Shown in pieces: positions 1-10,854 of a DNA stretch of 64,000 nt (position 1 is its first letter; each line of letters starts with the position of its first letter). A program made the position numbers and the translations under genes. The DNA comes from Enterobacter sp. Bisph1 (GTDB lineage: Bacteria; Pseudomonadota; Gammaproteobacteria; Enterobacterales; Enterobacteriaceae): NCBI RefSeq assembly GCF_000814905.1, contig NZ_JXAG01000049.1, positions 20,910 to 84,909 of the forward strand, given 5' to 3'. A model generated the notes under the pieces. The model saw only the letters and a program-made list of their open reading frames with translations, did no database searches and was not told the origin of the DNA.

Positions 1-286
1 AATCGGCAGGGCCGATATTGATAACGCCGGTCTTTTCAAACACCGCTTCGCCGCTGTCGGTAGCCAACCGATCCCAGAGCTGCTGTGCACGGAGTACCAG
101 CGGGACATATTTTTCCCCTTCACCGTAGGCGTGGCGAATCAAGCGCGTATCGCCATGGTGGCTTCCTTGCTGGTGCGGCGGTAAATGCGCGTCGGTCATC
201 AGCACCTTGAGCCCGCTTCGGGTGGCGTAATAGCCCGCCGCCGCGCCGACAGAGCCGCTGCCAATAATGATCAAATCGTATTTCAT
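1..286 (-). CDS. solA: N-methyl-L-tryptophan oxidase, N-terminal part (cut by window edge)
   Basis: The first 95 residues are visible; the rest lies beyond the window start. The protein opens with a Rossmann-type dinucleotide-binding segment (GSGSVG at residues 9-14) followed by a SHHGDTR segment typical of the sarcosine-oxidase-like, FAD-linked amine oxidases. SolA oxidatively demethylates N-methyl amino acids such as N-methyltryptophan. The family and the neighbour bssS match the E. coli solA-bssS order. The start is the ATG at 286, preceded by a GGAG-like ribosome site. Assignment rests on the N-terminal third only. Confidence 0.88.
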   Translation of the reverse strand, partial: MKYDLIIIGSGSVGAAAGYYATRSGLKVLMTDAHLPPHQQGSHHGDTRLIRHAYGEGEKYVPLVLRAQQLWDRLATDSGEAVFEKTGVINIGPAD

Positions 287-347
287 GGGGATATTCTCCA
301 GGCAAAAGCGTGTTCAGGAGGGTAAATAAGCAGGGGACGTTATACAA

Positions 348-381
348 GGGGGAAAAACAAGAAAGGCACCGCAAGGGTGCC
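348..381 (-). terminator. Intrinsic terminator after bssS
   Basis: On the minus strand the sequence GGCACC-CTTGC-GGTGCC forms a stem (365-381) followed by a T-rich run (TTTCTTGTTTTT). It lies directly downstream of the bssS stop codon. Confidence 0.75.
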
Positions 382-407
382 TGTAGAGTCTTGTGTAAAC
401 ATTATGA

Positions 408-662
408 CTAATGTCTGCGATACTCATCTTTCTGATAGTCGCCAGATTCAATCTTGGCGATGCCCGCTTCCAGTATCGAGATAAACTGGCGGGCAACATC
501 GGTCGTTAACCACAACGTCTGGCCGACTTCGGTCTCTTCCTGAGCGGCTCTGTTTGGGGTCTGGTAATGCAACCGGAGCATCAGTGCGTCGTAACTATCC
601 ACGGTGCTGATGTCCCATCCGACCAGTGGATGGGTCTGGATGACTTCATTATTCTTTACCAT
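408..662 (-). CDS. bssS: Biofilm formation regulator BssS
   Basis: Small cytoplasmic protein (84 aa) that affects biofilm formation and indole/AI-2 signalling in E. coli; its biochemical activity is unknown. The sequence is nearly colinear with E. coli BssS, with the conserved blocks IQTHPLVGWDIST and LWLTTDVARQFIS and the C-terminus YRRH. Two ATGs are adjacent (665 and 662). The second gives the E. coli length and better spacing from the AGGGGG ribosome site, so 662 is preferred. It is followed by its own terminator, so it is probably monocistronic. Confidence 0.93.
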   Translation of the reverse strand: MVKNNEVIQTHPLVGWDISTVDSYDALMLRLHYQTPNRAAQEETEVGQTLWLTTDVARQFISILEAGIAKIESGDYQKDEYRRH

Positions 663-891
663 CATAACCCCCTTTCTTGGCGTGTTTAATTCGACAACGA
701 CTCTTGAGGTTCAATGCGTGTTTTATTTGAAGCCTTTTCAGTATACCAACAACTGAGGTAGCAGATCGAATAAATAAACACTCTGCAACATGTTTTTTCG
801 GCGGTTAGATTTTTTTGGCGTAACAAGAAAGGAAGATAAGCTCTTATTTTCACTGATAAAGCGAAGTAATAAGTGCTTGATTAAAAAAGCA

Positions 892-916
892 ACAAAAAAA
901 GCCGGGGCGACCCGGC
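892..916 (-). terminator. Intrinsic terminator after dinI
   Basis: Read on the minus strand, GCCGGG-TCGC-CCCGGC (901-916) is followed by seven T residues. It lies 25 bp past the dinI stop. Confidence 0.9.
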
Positions 917-940
917 AATAAGCACAAACTTAAAGAGAAA

Positions 941-1186
941 TTAGTCGGTGATAAACCAGTCGTCGGCGCTTTCCCAGGTTTCTTGCAAAATTTCGGTTAT
1001 GCGATCTTTATCTTCTTTTGCACCGCCCAATACCGACAGATTATTTGCGGCGGCATAGCGAACCGTAATTGTATTTTCACGATCGGTATAAAAGCTGTTC
1101 ACACGGCGAGATAACTCGCCCGCCAGTGCGTCTACAGCGCCCGGCGGTAAGGTGGTGGTTTTGGCGATAGTCACTTCAATGCGCAT
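941..1186 (-). CDS. dinI: DNA damage-inducible protein I
   Basis: DinI (81 aa) binds RecA filaments and tunes the SOS response, stabilising filaments and limiting RecA-stimulated cleavage of UmuD. It has the usual length and the acidic C-terminal helix (ESADDWFITD at the end) that mimics DNA and contacts RecA. The start at 1186 follows a GGGGGA ribosome site. A consensus LexA box lies 22 bp upstream, so SOS induction is expected. It is flanked by its own terminator and sits between bssS and pyrC as in E. coli. Confidence 0.95.
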   Translation of the reverse strand: MRIEVTIAKTTTLPPGAVDALAGELSRRVNSFYTDRENTITVRYAAANNLSVLGGAKEDKDRITEILQETWESADDWFITD

Positions 1187-1205
1187 AATATCCCCCTGTG
1201 TAATT

Positions 1206-1225
1206 TACTGTATGTTTATACAGTT
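1206..1225 (-). promoter_or_regulatory. LexA box (SOS operator) of dinI
   Basis: The segment contains CTGTATGTTTATACAG (1208-1223), a perfect CTGT-N8-ACAG LexA core, flanked by TA on the left and T on the right as in the 20-bp consensus. It lies just upstream of dinI, a known LexA-regulon gene. Confidence 0.92.
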
Positions 1226-1261
1226 AAACGCAAGGCTTTACAACAGGGGGAGATAAATTAT

Positions 1262-2305
1262 TTAGCCCTTTACGCGCCAGCGGACAGTTTCGCCAGCAAG
1301 GAAGGGTACCAGCGCATCATCCGTTAACGCGATTGTTTCGGGCACCGGGCTTTCTTCGCGCACCAGTTCGATAAACGTCTCGTTCAGCGGTAAGCCGTAG
1401 AAGCGGGGTCCATTGACGGAGCAGAACGCCTCAAAATGCTGCAGCGCATTCATCTCTTCAAACACGGTGGCGTAGCTGCCAAGGGCGGTAGGCGCATTGA
1501 AACAGCCTGCGCAGCCACAGCTGGCCTCTTTACGATGGCGCGCATGGGGCGCAGAGTCAGTGCCGAGAAAGGCGCGGGCGAAACCACTGGCGACCAGTTC
1601 ACGCAGCGCCTGCTGGTGAACATTACGCTTCAGGATCGGCAGGCAGTAAAGATGCGGGCGAACACCGCCAACCAGCATATGGTTACGGTTAAACATCAGA
1701 TGCTGAGGCGTAATGGTCGCCGCCAGTAGTTCGTTACCTTCGCGCACGTAATCTGCCGCATCTTTGGTCGTAATATGTTCAAACACCACTTTCAGCCCCG
1801 GCAGGCGCTGACGCAAGGGTTCCATTACGGTGTCGATAAACTGCGCTTCACGATCGAAAATATCGATCTCCGCGTGCGTCACTTCGCCATGTACCAGCAG
1901 CGGCATGCCGAGTTTTTCCATGCGCTCCAGCACCGGCATTATCGCATCAATGCTGGTGACGCCATGACTGGAGTTGGTCGTTGCATTAGCCGGGTAGAGC
2001 TTCGCGGCGGTGAAAACCTGTTGATTAAAACCGCGTTCGACTTCATCGGCGCTCAGGCTATCCGTCAGGTAGCAGGTCATTAATGGCGTAAAATCATGCC
2101 CGGCGGGTACGGCGTCGAGAATACGCTGGCGGTAGGCGATAGCCGCGTCTACGGTGGTTACAGGAGGAGCAAGGTTCGGCATGACGATGGCGCGGGCGTA
2201 AGTTTTGCTGGTCCACGGCACCACGGTTTTTAACATATCGCCATCACGTAAATGGACGTGCCAGTCGTCAGGACGGCGGATTTTTAAAACCTGGGGTTGG
2301 GTCAT
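1262..2305 (-). CDS. pyrC: Dihydroorotase
   Basis: Cytosolic zinc enzyme of de novo pyrimidine synthesis that interconverts carbamoyl-aspartate and dihydroorotate. The protein is 347 aa (E. coli 348). The metal-binding HVH motif is at residues 16-18 ([11 protein letters not shown]). Further landmarks are [13 protein letters not shown], which carries the carboxylated lysine, and the [13 protein letters not shown] segment with the catalytic Asp. The ATG at 2305 gives the family N-terminus and follows a GGAG site. Longer in-frame starts up to 2404 would run through the promoter and leader and are rejected. The upstream region carries a PurR-like operator and a leader able to hide the ribosome site. 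Confidence 0.97.
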   Translation of the reverse strand: MTQPQVLKIRRPDDWHVHLRDGDMLKTVVPWTSKTYARAIVMPNLAPPVTTVDAAIAYRQRILDAVPAGHDFTPLMTCYLTDSLSADEVERGFNQQVFTAAKLYPANATTNSSHGVTSIDAIMPVLERMEKLGMPLLVHGEVTHAEIDIFDREAQFIDTVMEPLRQRLPGLKVVFEHITTKDAADYVREGNELLAATITPQHLMFNRNHMLVGGVRPHLYCLPILKRNVHQQALRELVASGFARAFLGTDSAPHARHRKEASCGCAGCFNAPTALGSYATVFEEMNALQHFEAFCSVNGPRFYGLPLNETFIELVREESPVPETIALTDDALVPFLAGETVRWRVKG

Positions 2306-2381
2306 TGGAGTGCTCCGGCTGGTGAGAAACAGGCGTTTTTTGCCGGGCACTAAGAATAAGCGGAAACGTTTTCCTTTGCAT
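2306..2381 (-). promoter_or_regulatory. pyrC promoter, PurR-like operator and leader hairpin
   Basis: On the minus strand a -10 element TATTCT (2358-2353) is followed 5-6 nt later by a CCCGG start region. Just upstream, at 2375-2360, lies a match to the PurR 16-mer with the central AAACGTTT intact (about 12 of 16 positions). In the leader, CCGGC (2346-2342) can pair with GCCGG (2319-2315), which overlaps the GGAG ribosome site. This matches the known E. coli/Salmonella pyrC mechanism: the start site shifts with the CTP/GTP ratio and decides whether the hairpin blocks translation. The stem here is short, so this rests on analogy. Confidence 0.65.
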
Positions 2382-2402
2382 CCCTTTCCTGTAAAAAGCA
2401 GC

Positions 2403-2424
2403 AAAAAAGGGCGTTAAAACGCCC
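2403..2424 (-). terminator. Intrinsic terminator after yceB
   Basis: On the minus strand GGGCGT-TTTA-ACGCCC (2424-2409) is followed by six T residues, a few bases after the yceB stop. Confidence 0.88.
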
Positions 2425-2430
2425 TGGTCT

Positions 2431-2991
2431 TTAATCCGTGAGAGGAATAACAATCTCGCCCGGTTTAACCTCAATGCCTTTGGCATATTTCTTTGCCAGC
2501 GCCTCGCCTTTGCTGCTGTCCTCTTTCAGGACATAAGCCGGGCGTTGATTAAAATAGTTGCGCAGGGACTGATTGAGATAAGGCATCAGGGTTTGTAACA
2601 CGCTCTGCATTTTTTCGGGGGTGACGGTTGAGTCCACCACTTCCATCTCTTGCAGATAAATCGCGCCTTTCTGTTTATCAAATACCGGTAACGCTTTCAG
2701 CTTCAGCTTGATAGTGGCTTTCTGATTACCAAAAAGCGAGTTCATATCCAGGTTAGCATCGCCCGTCAGGGTCACTTTATTAGGTTCTTCACGGCCGATT
2801 GCCGCCGCCAGGTTAGTGAGCACGATATGGGCATCCGCAAGGCCGGGAACGCCAATATCTTTGGCGAAATCATTACGCTTTTGTAACGCCTGGTTAATCT
2901 CCTGCTCGCTGATGGAATATTGGGTCAATTGATTGCATCCCACCAGCACGCCGCTCAACAGAAAGAGTGCGGCAAAAATAATTTTCTTCAT
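2431..2991 (-). CDS. yceB: Predicted lipoprotein YceB (DUF1439)
   Basis: Predicted lipoprotein of 186 aa, function not established. The N-terminus MKKIIFAALFLLSGVLVGC has a short basic head, a hydrophobic core and a lipobox ending in Cys19. The rest is the soluble DUF1439 fold with no catalytic motif I recognise. The ATG at 2991 follows GAGGAATTC and gives the lipoprotein signal; a longer reading frame to 3045 would place 18 residues before it and is unlikely. Own terminator downstream; neighbours pyrC and grxB as in E. coli. Confidence 0.9.
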   Translation of the reverse strand: MKKIIFAALFLLSGVLVGCNQLTQYSISEQEINQALQKRNDFAKDIGVPGLADAHIVLTNLAAAIGREEPNKVTLTGDANLDMNSLFGNQKATIKLKLKALPVFDKQKGAIYLQEMEVVDSTVTPEKMQSVLQTLMPYLNQSLRNYFNQRPAYVLKEDSSKGEALAKKYAKGIEVKPGEIVIPLTD

Positions 2992-3076
2992 GAATTCCTC
3001 AACGTAATGCCATACCTGATGCAGGGCATAGCATGCGATACACACCGGAGAAAGGCCAGCGGAAAAAGCTGAAAGG

Positions 3077-3104
3077 CGGGACGGAAACGAGCGCTTCCGT
3101 CCCG
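3077..3104 (-). terminator. Stem-loop after grxB, probable terminator
   Basis: Ten-bp arms CGGGACGGAA and TTCCGTCCCG enclose an 8-nt loop directly after the grxB stop. The downstream T tract on the minus strand is weak, so termination is inferred from position and stem strength. Confidence 0.6.
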
Positions 3105-3109
3105 GCAGG

Positions 3110-3757
3110 TTAAATAGCCATTGATGACAGCAAATTGATTTGCGTCTGTTTCGCCATATTATCGCGGTAATCCGCTACCCGGCTTGGCCAGGTGATACCG
3201 CTGACAATGGTGAGGTTACGCAACAGCGGGAAGAGCTGAATATCATCTTCGGAAAGCTCACCGTTGACCGCGTTGGGTTGCACAATCAGCTTATCGAGGG
3301 CGCGTAAATCGTCGCTGATATTTTTCGCTAAACCCGTTGAGTGGGCGAGATGCCCGGCAAAGTCACCGATCGCCGCCTCTTTTTTGCTAACAAAAGCAGC
3401 GCGCGCCTGCGGCGTGGAAAATTCAGCAAACGCCGACTTTGCGAAGCGCGGGAGCAACAGCCGGTTGACATAGCCATTCACCTTGCGCAGCCACTCTTCC
3501 AGTTTCGGGTTTCGCTTGCCCGTAAGGAGCGGTTTGCCGTCGAGTTTATCGACATAGTGAACAATATCCATGCTTTCGGGTAGATAACGGCTATCGTCTT
3601 TTTGCAGGATTGGCACCATCTTCTGGCCAATCATTTTTGTCGGGGTGGCTTCGTCATCGCTGAGCAAAGTGTTGAGTTCGACAGGGATATTTTTGAGGCC
3701 GAAAATCATGCGGGCTTTCACGCAGAACGGGCAATGTTCGTAAATGTAAAGTTTCAC
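3110..3757 (-). CDS. grxB: Glutaredoxin 2
   Basis: Glutathione-dependent thiol-disulfide reductase of the larger, GST-like glutaredoxin class (215 aa, equal to E. coli). The N-terminal thioredoxin fold has the active site C-P-F-C at residues 9-12; E. coli has CPYC. The helical GST-like C-terminal domain ends NLLSSMAI. The start is a GTG at 3757 behind a strong GGAGGAG site; upstream in-frame Met codons would add ten residues absent from the family. It is cytosolic and monocistronic by context. Confidence 0.95.
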   Translation of the reverse strand: MKLYIYEHCPFCVKARMIFGLKNIPVELNTLLSDDEATPTKMIGQKMVPILQKDDSRYLPESMDIVHYVDKLDGKPLLTGKRNPKLEEWLRKVNGYVNRLLLPRFAKSAFAEFSTPQARAAFVSKKEAAIGDFAGHLAHSTGLAKNISDDLRALDKLIVQPNAVNGELSEDDIQLFPLLRNLTIVSGITWPSRVADYRDNMAKQTQINLLSSMAI

Positions 3758-3822
3758 GTTTCTCCTCCAGACTGACTTATCCATCAATCATCAGTATGGA
3801 GGAGGGGAACGCCCGGTGCAAA

Positions 3823-5031
3823 TCAGGCGCCAGGCTCCAGTATTGTCGGGTGCACACGCTTGTGGCTGAACTGCCACAGCAGCGCCATCGAGGTCATCAT
3901 GCCGATAGCGCCGAGCATCATCCACGGCAGTTCCGGCTGATGAAAGGCTTTGCCGGCATCAAACAGCCAGCCGCCGCCCGCATAACCCAGCGCACCGCCG
4001 AAAGCCAGCCCCAGACGGCTAAAGCCCATATAGCTGCCGCGCGCTCGGGCATCCGCCAGCTCCGCGCTTAAGGTTTCCCGCGCAGGTTCGGCAATAATCG
4101 AGCCGATATAAAACGTGCAAATCAGCGTGAACAGCTGTTGCAATGTACCGACCATACCCACCGGCAGCAGGCTTAATGACATCACCAGCAGGCCCGCCAT
4201 CAGGCGGTGTTCGAGGCGAAAACGTTTTTCACTCCAGCGGGCAATCGGGTACAACAGCGTCAGGGAGAGACAGGCTTCGATGGCGTACATCCATTTCACC
4301 GCCGCCGCTGAACCGGCAATATCATTGACCATAATCGGCAGCATCAACATCACCTGTACGGCCAGCATGTAGTAACCGGTAAGCGTCAGAACGTAGGTGA
4401 CAAAGCGTTTATCGCGCACTACGCGAGCCAGCCCTTCACGCACCGGGGTTTTTACCGTCGACAGTTTCCACGCCGGCAGCAGCCAGGCGTTAAACGCCGC
4501 GCAGAGGATAAACAGTAACGCGCCCGTCGCACACACCAGGCGAAAATCATATTGCAGCAGCCAACTGCCAAGTAGCGCGCCGATCACCGCGCCCGCGCTG
4601 TCCTGCATCATCAACAGGGAAAAGAAACGGCTGCGTTGCCGCGGCCGCACCAGTTTTACCACCAGCGCGGAACGCGGCGGATCGAACAGCGTGCCGCCCA
4701 GCCCCGAGAGAATACAGGAGAGCCATAAAAGCCAGGGCTCATGGGCCACCGCCATTGCGGCAAATCCCCCGGCGCGCATCAGCATCCCGGTGACGATGAG
4801 CGGCTTAGCGCCGAAACGGTCGGCAATTGCGCCGCCAAAAATACCTAAGCCCTGCTGAATAAACTGACGCAAGCCGAGGGCAATGCCGACCATCAAGGCG
4901 GCCCAGCCGAGCTGGTCGACAAAGCGAATGGAAATCAGGGGAAAGACCACGAAAAAGCCGAGAACTACCAGCATATTATCGACAAGCAGGAAATATTTAC
5001 CCAGGCTCCTTGCCTGCGATATGCGCGCCAT
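3823..5031 (-). CDS. mdtH: Multidrug efflux MFS transporter MdtH
   Basis: Inner-membrane drug:proton antiporter of the major facilitator superfamily (402 aa, as in E. coli), associated with quinolone resistance when overproduced. About twelve hydrophobic segments are visible. The loop 2-3 motif appears as [12 protein letters not shown], and [12 protein letters not shown] follows in the N-terminal half. The start at 5031 ([14 protein letters not shown]) matches the family; the in-frame extension to 5097 lacks homology. It is divergent from rimJ across 237 bp. Confidence 0.93.
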   Translation of the reverse strand: MARISQARSLGKYFLLVDNMLVVLGFFVVFPLISIRFVDQLGWAALMVGIALGLRQFIQQGLGIFGGAIADRFGAKPLIVTGMLMRAGGFAAMAVAHEPWLLWLSCILSGLGGTLFDPPRSALVVKLVRPRQRSRFFSLLMMQDSAGAVIGALLGSWLLQYDFRLVCATGALLFILCAAFNAWLLPAWKLSTVKTPVREGLARVVRDKRFVTYVLTLTGYYMLAVQVMLMLPIMVNDIAGSAAAVKWMYAIEACLSLTLLYPIARWSEKRFRLEHRLMAGLLVMSLSLLPVGMVGTLQQLFTLICTFYIGSIIAEPARETLSAELADARARGSYMGFSRLGLAFGGALGYAGGGWLFDAGKAFHQPELPWMMLGAIGMMTSMALLWQFSHKRVHPTILEPGA

Positions 5032-5192
5032 TTCCCCTCCGGGAAATAAGATTGATAAGACTTCCTTATTCTGCGGCTTCGTCAGAGCTTTGCCCATCGT
5101 AACGGTGACAATATTTTTTTATCAAAATCAGCGTTTGATTGAGACTTTTCATCGAAATTGGTCTTTGACGCAGAAAATGCCATGCTGCTGTT

Positions 5193-5221
5193 TTCACACA
5201 GCGGCAGAGCAACTGTATAGT
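5193..5221 (+). promoter_or_regulatory. Candidate sigma-70 promoter of rimJ
   Basis: TTCACA, 17 bp, then TATAGT lies 48 bp upstream of the rimJ ATG. Five of six -35 bases and five of six -10 bases match consensus. Confidence 0.6.
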
Positions 5222-5268
5222 AAAGGTAAGGGGTTAAAAGAGTGGTAAAACGGAAGGAGTGGTAATGC

Positions 5269-5856
5269 ATGTTTGGCTATCGCAGTAACGTGCCGAAAGT
5301 ACGCTTAGTGACAGACCGGTTGGTGGTTCGCCTGGTGCACGAGCGTGACGCCTGGCGACTGGCGGATTATTACGCCGAGAATCGTCAGTATTTAAAACCC
5401 TGGGAACCGGTGCGCGATGAAAGCCATTGTTATCCTTCCGGCTGGCAGGCGCGCCTTGGCATGATCAATGAGTTTCATAAGCAGGGAACGGCCTTCTACT
5501 TTGCGCTGCTCGATCCGGACGAGAAAGAGATTATGGGCGTGGCGAATTTCTCTAACGTCGTGCGCGGCTCGTTTCATGCCTGTTATCTCGGCTATTCCAT
5601 TGGCGAAAAGTGGCAGGGGCAGGGATTAATGTTTGAAGCGTTGACCTCGGCGCTTCGCTATATGCAGCGCAGTCAGCATATGCACCGTATTATGGCAAAC
5701 TATATGCCGCACAATAAACGCAGCGGTGATTTACTGGCGAGACTGGGCTTTGAAAAGGAGGGCTATGCTAAATCCTATCTGCTCATTGATGGACAGTGGC
5801 GCGATCACGTCCTTACCGCATTAACCACCGAGGAGTGGACTCCCCCCGGTCGCTAA
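5269..5856 (+). CDS. rimJ: Ribosomal protein S5 N-alanine acetyltransferase
   Basis: GNAT-family enzyme (195 aa, E. coli 194) that acetylates the N-terminal alanine of ribosomal protein S5 using acetyl-CoA, and in E. coli also aids 30S assembly. The acetyl-CoA binding region is visible as [18 protein letters not shown] (about residues 108-125), followed by [21 protein letters not shown]. The start is the ATG at 5269 after a GGAG-like site. First gene of a tight rimJ-yceH-mviM run with gaps of 9 and 2 bp. Confidence 0.95.
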   Translation: MFGYRSNVPKVRLVTDRLVVRLVHERDAWRLADYYAENRQYLKPWEPVRDESHCYPSGWQARLGMINEFHKQGTAFYFALLDPDEKEIMGVANFSNVVRGSFHACYLGYSIGEKWQGQGLMFEALTSALRYMQRSQHMHRIMANYMPHNKRSGDLLARLGFEKEGYAKSYLLIDGQWRDHVLTALTTEEWTPPGR

Positions 5857-5865
5857 GGAGCTTTG

Positions 5866-6513
5866 ATGAAGTATCAATTAACCGCCGTAGAGGCGAGGGT
5901 GATTGGCTGTTTACTGGAAAAGCAGGTCACTACGCCGGAGCAATATCCGCTCTCTATCAACGGCGTTGTCACCGCTTGTAATCAAAAGACCAACCGTGAA
6001 CCGGTGATGAACCTCAGCGAACCAGAGGTGCAGGCGGTACTGGATGAGCTGGTGAAACGCCACTATCTGCGCACGGTTAGCGGTTTTGGTAACCGGGTGA
6101 CGAAATATGAGCAGCGCTTTTGTAATTCCGAATTTGGCGATCTTAAGCTCACCCCGGCCGAGGTGGCGCTCATCGCCACGCTGTTGCTGCGCGGTCCGCA
6201 AACGCCGGGTGAGTTGCGCACCCGCGCTGAAAGGATGCATCTCTTCGCGGATATGAGTGAAGTAGAAAGCGCGTTAGAACAGCTGGCAACGCGCGAGGAT
6301 GGCCCATATGTGGTCCGTCTGCCCCGCGAGCCGGGTAAACGCGAAAGCCGTTTTATGCATCTGTTCAGCGGCGATGTACAGACGCAGGCGATCGTTGTCG
6401 AAGCGGTGAGCGCGCCGGAGCACGCGCTCGTGGCGCGCGTTGAGGCGCTGGAAGACGAAGTGGCAGAACTGAAGCAGCGTCTGGATTCGCTGCTGGCACA
6501 CCTGGGAGAGTAA
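5866..6513 (+). CDS. yceH: YceH family protein (DUF480)
   Basis: Cytosolic protein of 215 aa belonging to the YceH/UPF0502 (DUF480) family. Its two halves look like winged-helix domains: [24 protein letters not shown] near the start and [24 protein letters not shown] at about residue 88. It ends in a short heptad-rich helix ([19 protein letters not shown]). The function is unknown, though the fold suggests nucleic-acid or protein binding. The ATG at 5866 is chosen over the adjacent TTG at 5863; AAGGAG precedes it. Confidence 0.93.
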   Translation: MKYQLTAVEARVIGCLLEKQVTTPEQYPLSINGVVTACNQKTNREPVMNLSEPEVQAVLDELVKRHYLRTVSGFGNRVTKYEQRFCNSEFGDLKLTPAEVALIATLLLRGPQTPGELRTRAERMHLFADMSEVESALEQLATREDGPYVVRLPREPGKRESRFMHLFSGDVQTQAIVVEAVSAPEHALVARVEALEDEVAELKQRLDSLLAHLGE

Positions 6514-6515
6514 CC

Positions 6516-7439
6516 ATGACAACATTACGTATTGGTGTGGTTGGACTGGGCGGTATCGCGCAGAAAGCCTGGCTGCCGGTGTTAGGCGCGGCGACAGACT
6601 GGACGCTCACCGCGGCCTGGTCACCGACGCGGGAAAAGGCGCTGCGTATCTGCGAAAGCTGGCGCATTCCTTATGCCGATTCGCTGGCGTCGTTGGCTTC
6701 TCAGTGTGATGCGGTGTTTGTTCATACTTCGACGGCCTCGCATTATGCGGTGGTCAGCGAACTGCTTAACCTCGGCGTGCATATCTGCGTCGATAAACCG
6801 CTGGCGGAAAACGTACAGGATGCGGAGCGGCTGATTGAACTGGCGGCGCGCAAGAAACTGTCGCTTATGGTCGGTTTCAACCGACGGTTCTCCCCACTGT
6901 ATCGCGAGCTGAAACAGCAGATGCCGCAGGCGGCCTCGCTGCGGATGGATAAACACCGTACCGACAGCGTGGGGCCGCACGATCTGCGCTTTACCCTGCT
7001 TGATGATTACCTGCACGTGGTGGATACCGCGCTATGGCTGGCAGGCGGTGCGGCGCAGTTAAAAAGCGGCACGCTGCACACCAATGACGACGGCGAGATG
7101 ATTTATGCCGAGCACCATTTCAGTACCGGCAATCTGCAGATCACCACCAGTATGCACCGTCGGGCAGGCAGCCAGCGGGAGTGGATCCAGGCGGTGACCG
7201 ATGGCGGGCTGTTCGACATCACCGATATGCGTGAGTGGCGCGAAGAGCGCGGGCAGGGCATCGTCGCCCGTCCGGTTGCGAGCTGGCAGAGCGTGCTGGA
7301 GCAGCGCGGGTTTGCTGGCTGCGCACGCCATTTTATTGAATGCGTACAAAATCAGACGGTTCCGGAAACCAGCGGTGAACAAGCGATCCTCGCTCAGCGA
7401 GTGGTCGAAAAACTCTGGCGCGAGGCCATCAGCGAATAA
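6516..7439 (+). CDS. mviM: Gfo/Idh/MocA family oxidoreductase MviM
   Basis: Predicted NAD(P)-dependent oxidoreductase of 307 aa with unknown substrate. The N-terminal Rossmann domain begins IGVVGLGGIAQKAWLPVL, and the cofactor/substrate lysine motif DKPLAENVQDAERL lies near residue 92. The C-terminal domain has the mixed-sheet character of the family (MVGFNRRFSPLYREL). The name comes from its position beside mviN; no virulence role is implied. It starts 2 bp after yceH, so it is cotranscribed. A 252-bp gap separates it from murJ. Confidence 0.92.
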   Translation: MTTLRIGVVGLGGIAQKAWLPVLGAATDWTLTAAWSPTREKALRICESWRIPYADSLASLASQCDAVFVHTSTASHYAVVSELLNLGVHICVDKPLAENVQDAERLIELAARKKLSLMVGFNRRFSPLYRELKQQMPQAASLRMDKHRTDSVGPHDLRFTLLDDYLHVVDTALWLAGGAAQLKSGTLHTNDDGEMIYAEHHFSTGNLQITTSMHRRAGSQREWIQAVTDGGLFDITDMREWREERGQGIVARPVASWQSVLEQRGFAGCARHFIECVQNQTVPETSGEQAILAQRVVEKLWREAISE

Positions 7440-9230
<1,791 letters not shown>

Positions 9231-9244
9231 CAGAAAAGCAAAAT

Positions 9245-9264
9245 GCCAGGGCGTTATCCCTGGC
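9245..9264 (-). terminator. Stem-loop after flgN, probable terminator
   Basis: GCCAGGG-CGTTAT-CCCTGGC. On the minus strand it is followed by ATTTTGC, giving a short T run after the flgMN unit. An A-rich run lies on the other side, so it may also act at the murJ end. Confidence 0.7.
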
Positions 9265-9281
9265 AAAAAAAATAGGTTTAC

Positions 9282-9704
9282 TTAAATGGAGATTTTCTTT
9301 CCGCCGCGACTGCCGTAAGCGGTCTGGCCGTTGGCACCGTAAAGCTGAGGTTCCTGGTGGGGCCTCAGAACTTCCAGCGCCTGCTTGTTACGCGCAATCT
9401 GCCCTTCCAGCAGCCATCCATTGTGCTGGTTAAGGTCGCGCAAATGCTGCGTTTTCTGCGTAATCGTCTGCCAACGATCGGCGACATCGTCGTTTGCGCT
9501 GTGCGGCTCTTTTTGCGTCGAACGACGCTGCTGCTCCAGGTAATCGAGCGTCGCGAGCAATGAGCTTTTTTCTTCCGTAATACGTTGTAGCGCGCTGCCA
9601 TTGATATGGCCTACGGAAAGCTGTTTTTGCTCAGTATCCATCACGTCTTTCAGTGCGCTCAGGATAACTGTCATTTGATCAAGGATGTCTGACAGTCGAT
9701 TCAT
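9282..9704 (-). CDS. flgN: Flagellar export chaperone FlgN
   Basis: Cytosolic chaperone (140 aa, E. coli 138) for the hook-filament junction proteins FlgK and FlgL; it keeps them unfolded and delivers them to the flagellar type III export gate. The sequence is largely helical, with the conserved EKSSLLATLDYLEQQRR and HNGWLLEGQI segments and a C-terminal tail YGANGQT...GGKKISI. The start at 9704 (MNRLSDILDQM) matches the family and lies 4 bp after the flgM stop, so translation is coupled. Confidence 0.93.
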   Translation of the reverse strand: MNRLSDILDQMTVILSALKDVMDTEQKQLSVGHINGSALQRITEEKSSLLATLDYLEQQRRSTQKEPHSANDDVADRWQTITQKTQHLRDLNQHNGWLLEGQIARNKQALEVLRPHQEPQLYGANGQTAYGSRGGKKISI

Positions 9705-9708
9705 ACTG

Positions 9709-10002
9709 TTATTTACTCTGTAAGTAACTCTGCGCTTCATCAATCAGGGCATCGGCGATTTTGCCGGTGTCCATCTTCAGTTCACCGTTACGAATCGCCG
9801 TTTTCAGTTTTTCCACGCGATCCATATTGATGTCATTCGCACCCGCTTGCATCAGCTTGGTTTGCGCGCCGCTGAGGGTGACGCTGGTGCTGTTTGCCGT
9901 CGCTGCTTTTTCCACACGCGTTTTCTGCGTTTGGGTATCGCTGGTTTCACGCTGTTGAACAGTGCTAACCGGTTTCAGTGACGATGTACGATCAATACTC
10001 AT
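9709..10002 (-). CDS. flgM: Anti-sigma-28 factor FlgM
   Basis: FlgM (97 aa, equal to E. coli) binds FliA (sigma-28) and blocks late flagellar gene expression until the hook-basal body is complete; it is then exported through the flagellum. The N-terminal half is Ser/Thr-rich and probably unstructured. The FliA-binding C-terminal half is conserved ([30 protein letters not shown]). A near-perfect sigma-28 promoter precedes it, giving feedback control. flgN follows after 4 bp. Confidence 0.96.
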   Translation of the reverse strand: MSIDRTSSLKPVSTVQQRETSDTQTQKTRVEKAATANSTSVTLSGAQTKLMQAGANDINMDRVEKLKTAIRNGELKMDTGKIADALIDEAQSYLQSK

Positions 10003-10062
10003 AGTGTTTTCCTCATCGAGGTATCACGGCGTTTTGGCCAGATATCTTTAGTCGTTGCTTAT

Positions 10063-10089
10063 TTATCGGCAGCCGACATGATTTCTTTA
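10063..10089 (-). promoter_or_regulatory. Sigma-28 (FliA) promoter of flgMN
   Basis: On the minus strand TAAAGAAA, 11 bp, GCCGATAA. The -10 element is a perfect match to the FliA consensus and the -35 element matches 6 of 8 with ideal spacing. It lies in the flgA-flgM gap about 60 bp before the flgM start. Confidence 0.9.
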
Positions 10090-10095
10090 AAAAGA

Positions 10096-10755
10096 TTATA
10101 GGTTAATCAGAATATTCCCATCAGCGTTCACTATACCGCTGACAATCTGCCCTGAAGCCATGCGTACACGGGCGTTTTGCGCCACCGCTGCATTGTTCAT
10201 GGCCTGACCTTCGCCGTTCACACTAAAGCCATCACCCGACGCCACAACCTGTACACGCTGACCCGCTTTTACCCGCCACGCCTGGCGCAGCATCGACAGT
10301 TGAATCGCCTGTCCGGGAGCGAGATCGCGCAAACTGACCGCATCCTGCGCCTGGGTAATATCCAGCATCGTTCTCGGCGGCAACTGATCGAGACGGCCGC
10401 GCTGTAACGTCACGCTACCGGGCTGCAAAGTGCTGCCGCGTGCGACGTTTTGCGCAGCCACTACGTAGTTGCCGGTCGCCTGAACAATAACCTGCAAATA
10501 GCGCTTCTCACCCGCGCAATTCGCCAGCACGTTCAGGTTTCCCCACAGTTTAGCATTACCGAGTACGCTCAGCGCGGGCTGGTCGCATTTGGGCAGCTGG
10601 TTTTGCGGGGTGCGTATATTTACCACTACCTCATCGCTAAAGCCAGCAAGACGTTGAGCAAAAAATGACGTCAGCTGCGCCTGTAAATCCGCAGCATGGG
10701 TAAAGGTGGCTAATAACAGTAAGGTCGCGGCTAAACCGCCTTTCAACGTGTTCAT
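10096..10755 (-). CDS. flgA: Flagellar P-ring assembly chaperone FlgA
   Basis: Periplasmic chaperone (219 aa, as in E. coli) that assists polymerisation of FlgI into the P ring around the rod. Residues 1 to about 21 form a Sec signal peptide (MNTLKGGLAATLLLLATFTHA). The C-terminal SAF-like domain is visible (QNVARGSTLQPGSVTLQRGRLD, and VKAGQRVQVVASGDGFSVNGEG). The start at 10755 is chosen because it begins the signal peptide; frames extending to 10800 add non-signal residues. It is divergent from flgB. Confidence 0.94.
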   Translation of the reverse strand: MNTLKGGLAATLLLLATFTHAADLQAQLTSFFAQRLAGFSDEVVVNIRTPQNQLPKCDQPALSVLGNAKLWGNLNVLANCAGEKRYLQVIVQATGNYVVAAQNVARGSTLQPGSVTLQRGRLDQLPPRTMLDITQAQDAVSLRDLAPGQAIQLSMLRQAWRVKAGQRVQVVASGDGFSVNGEGQAMNNAAVAQNARVRMASGQIVSGIVNADGNILINL

Positions 10756-10812
10756 CGCAGACTCCTGCCTGTTGATTGGATGCGGAGATTTTAACCGCAC
10801 AGCGAATCTATC

Positions 10813-10854
10813 AACGCAATAAATAGCGACGCATTTTGCCCTTATTCCAACGAT
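10813..10854 (+). promoter_or_regulatory. Candidate FlhDC binding site between flgA and flgB
   Basis: The half-site AACGCAATAAATAGCG (10813-10828) matches the FlhDC half-site consensus at about 11 of 16 positions. A weaker inverted half-site (10839-10854, about 8 of 16) follows after 10 bp. Spacing and position between divergent class 2 genes fit known FlhDC control of flgA and flgB. A possible -10 (TAAATA, 10886-10891) lies downstream. Confidence 0.55.
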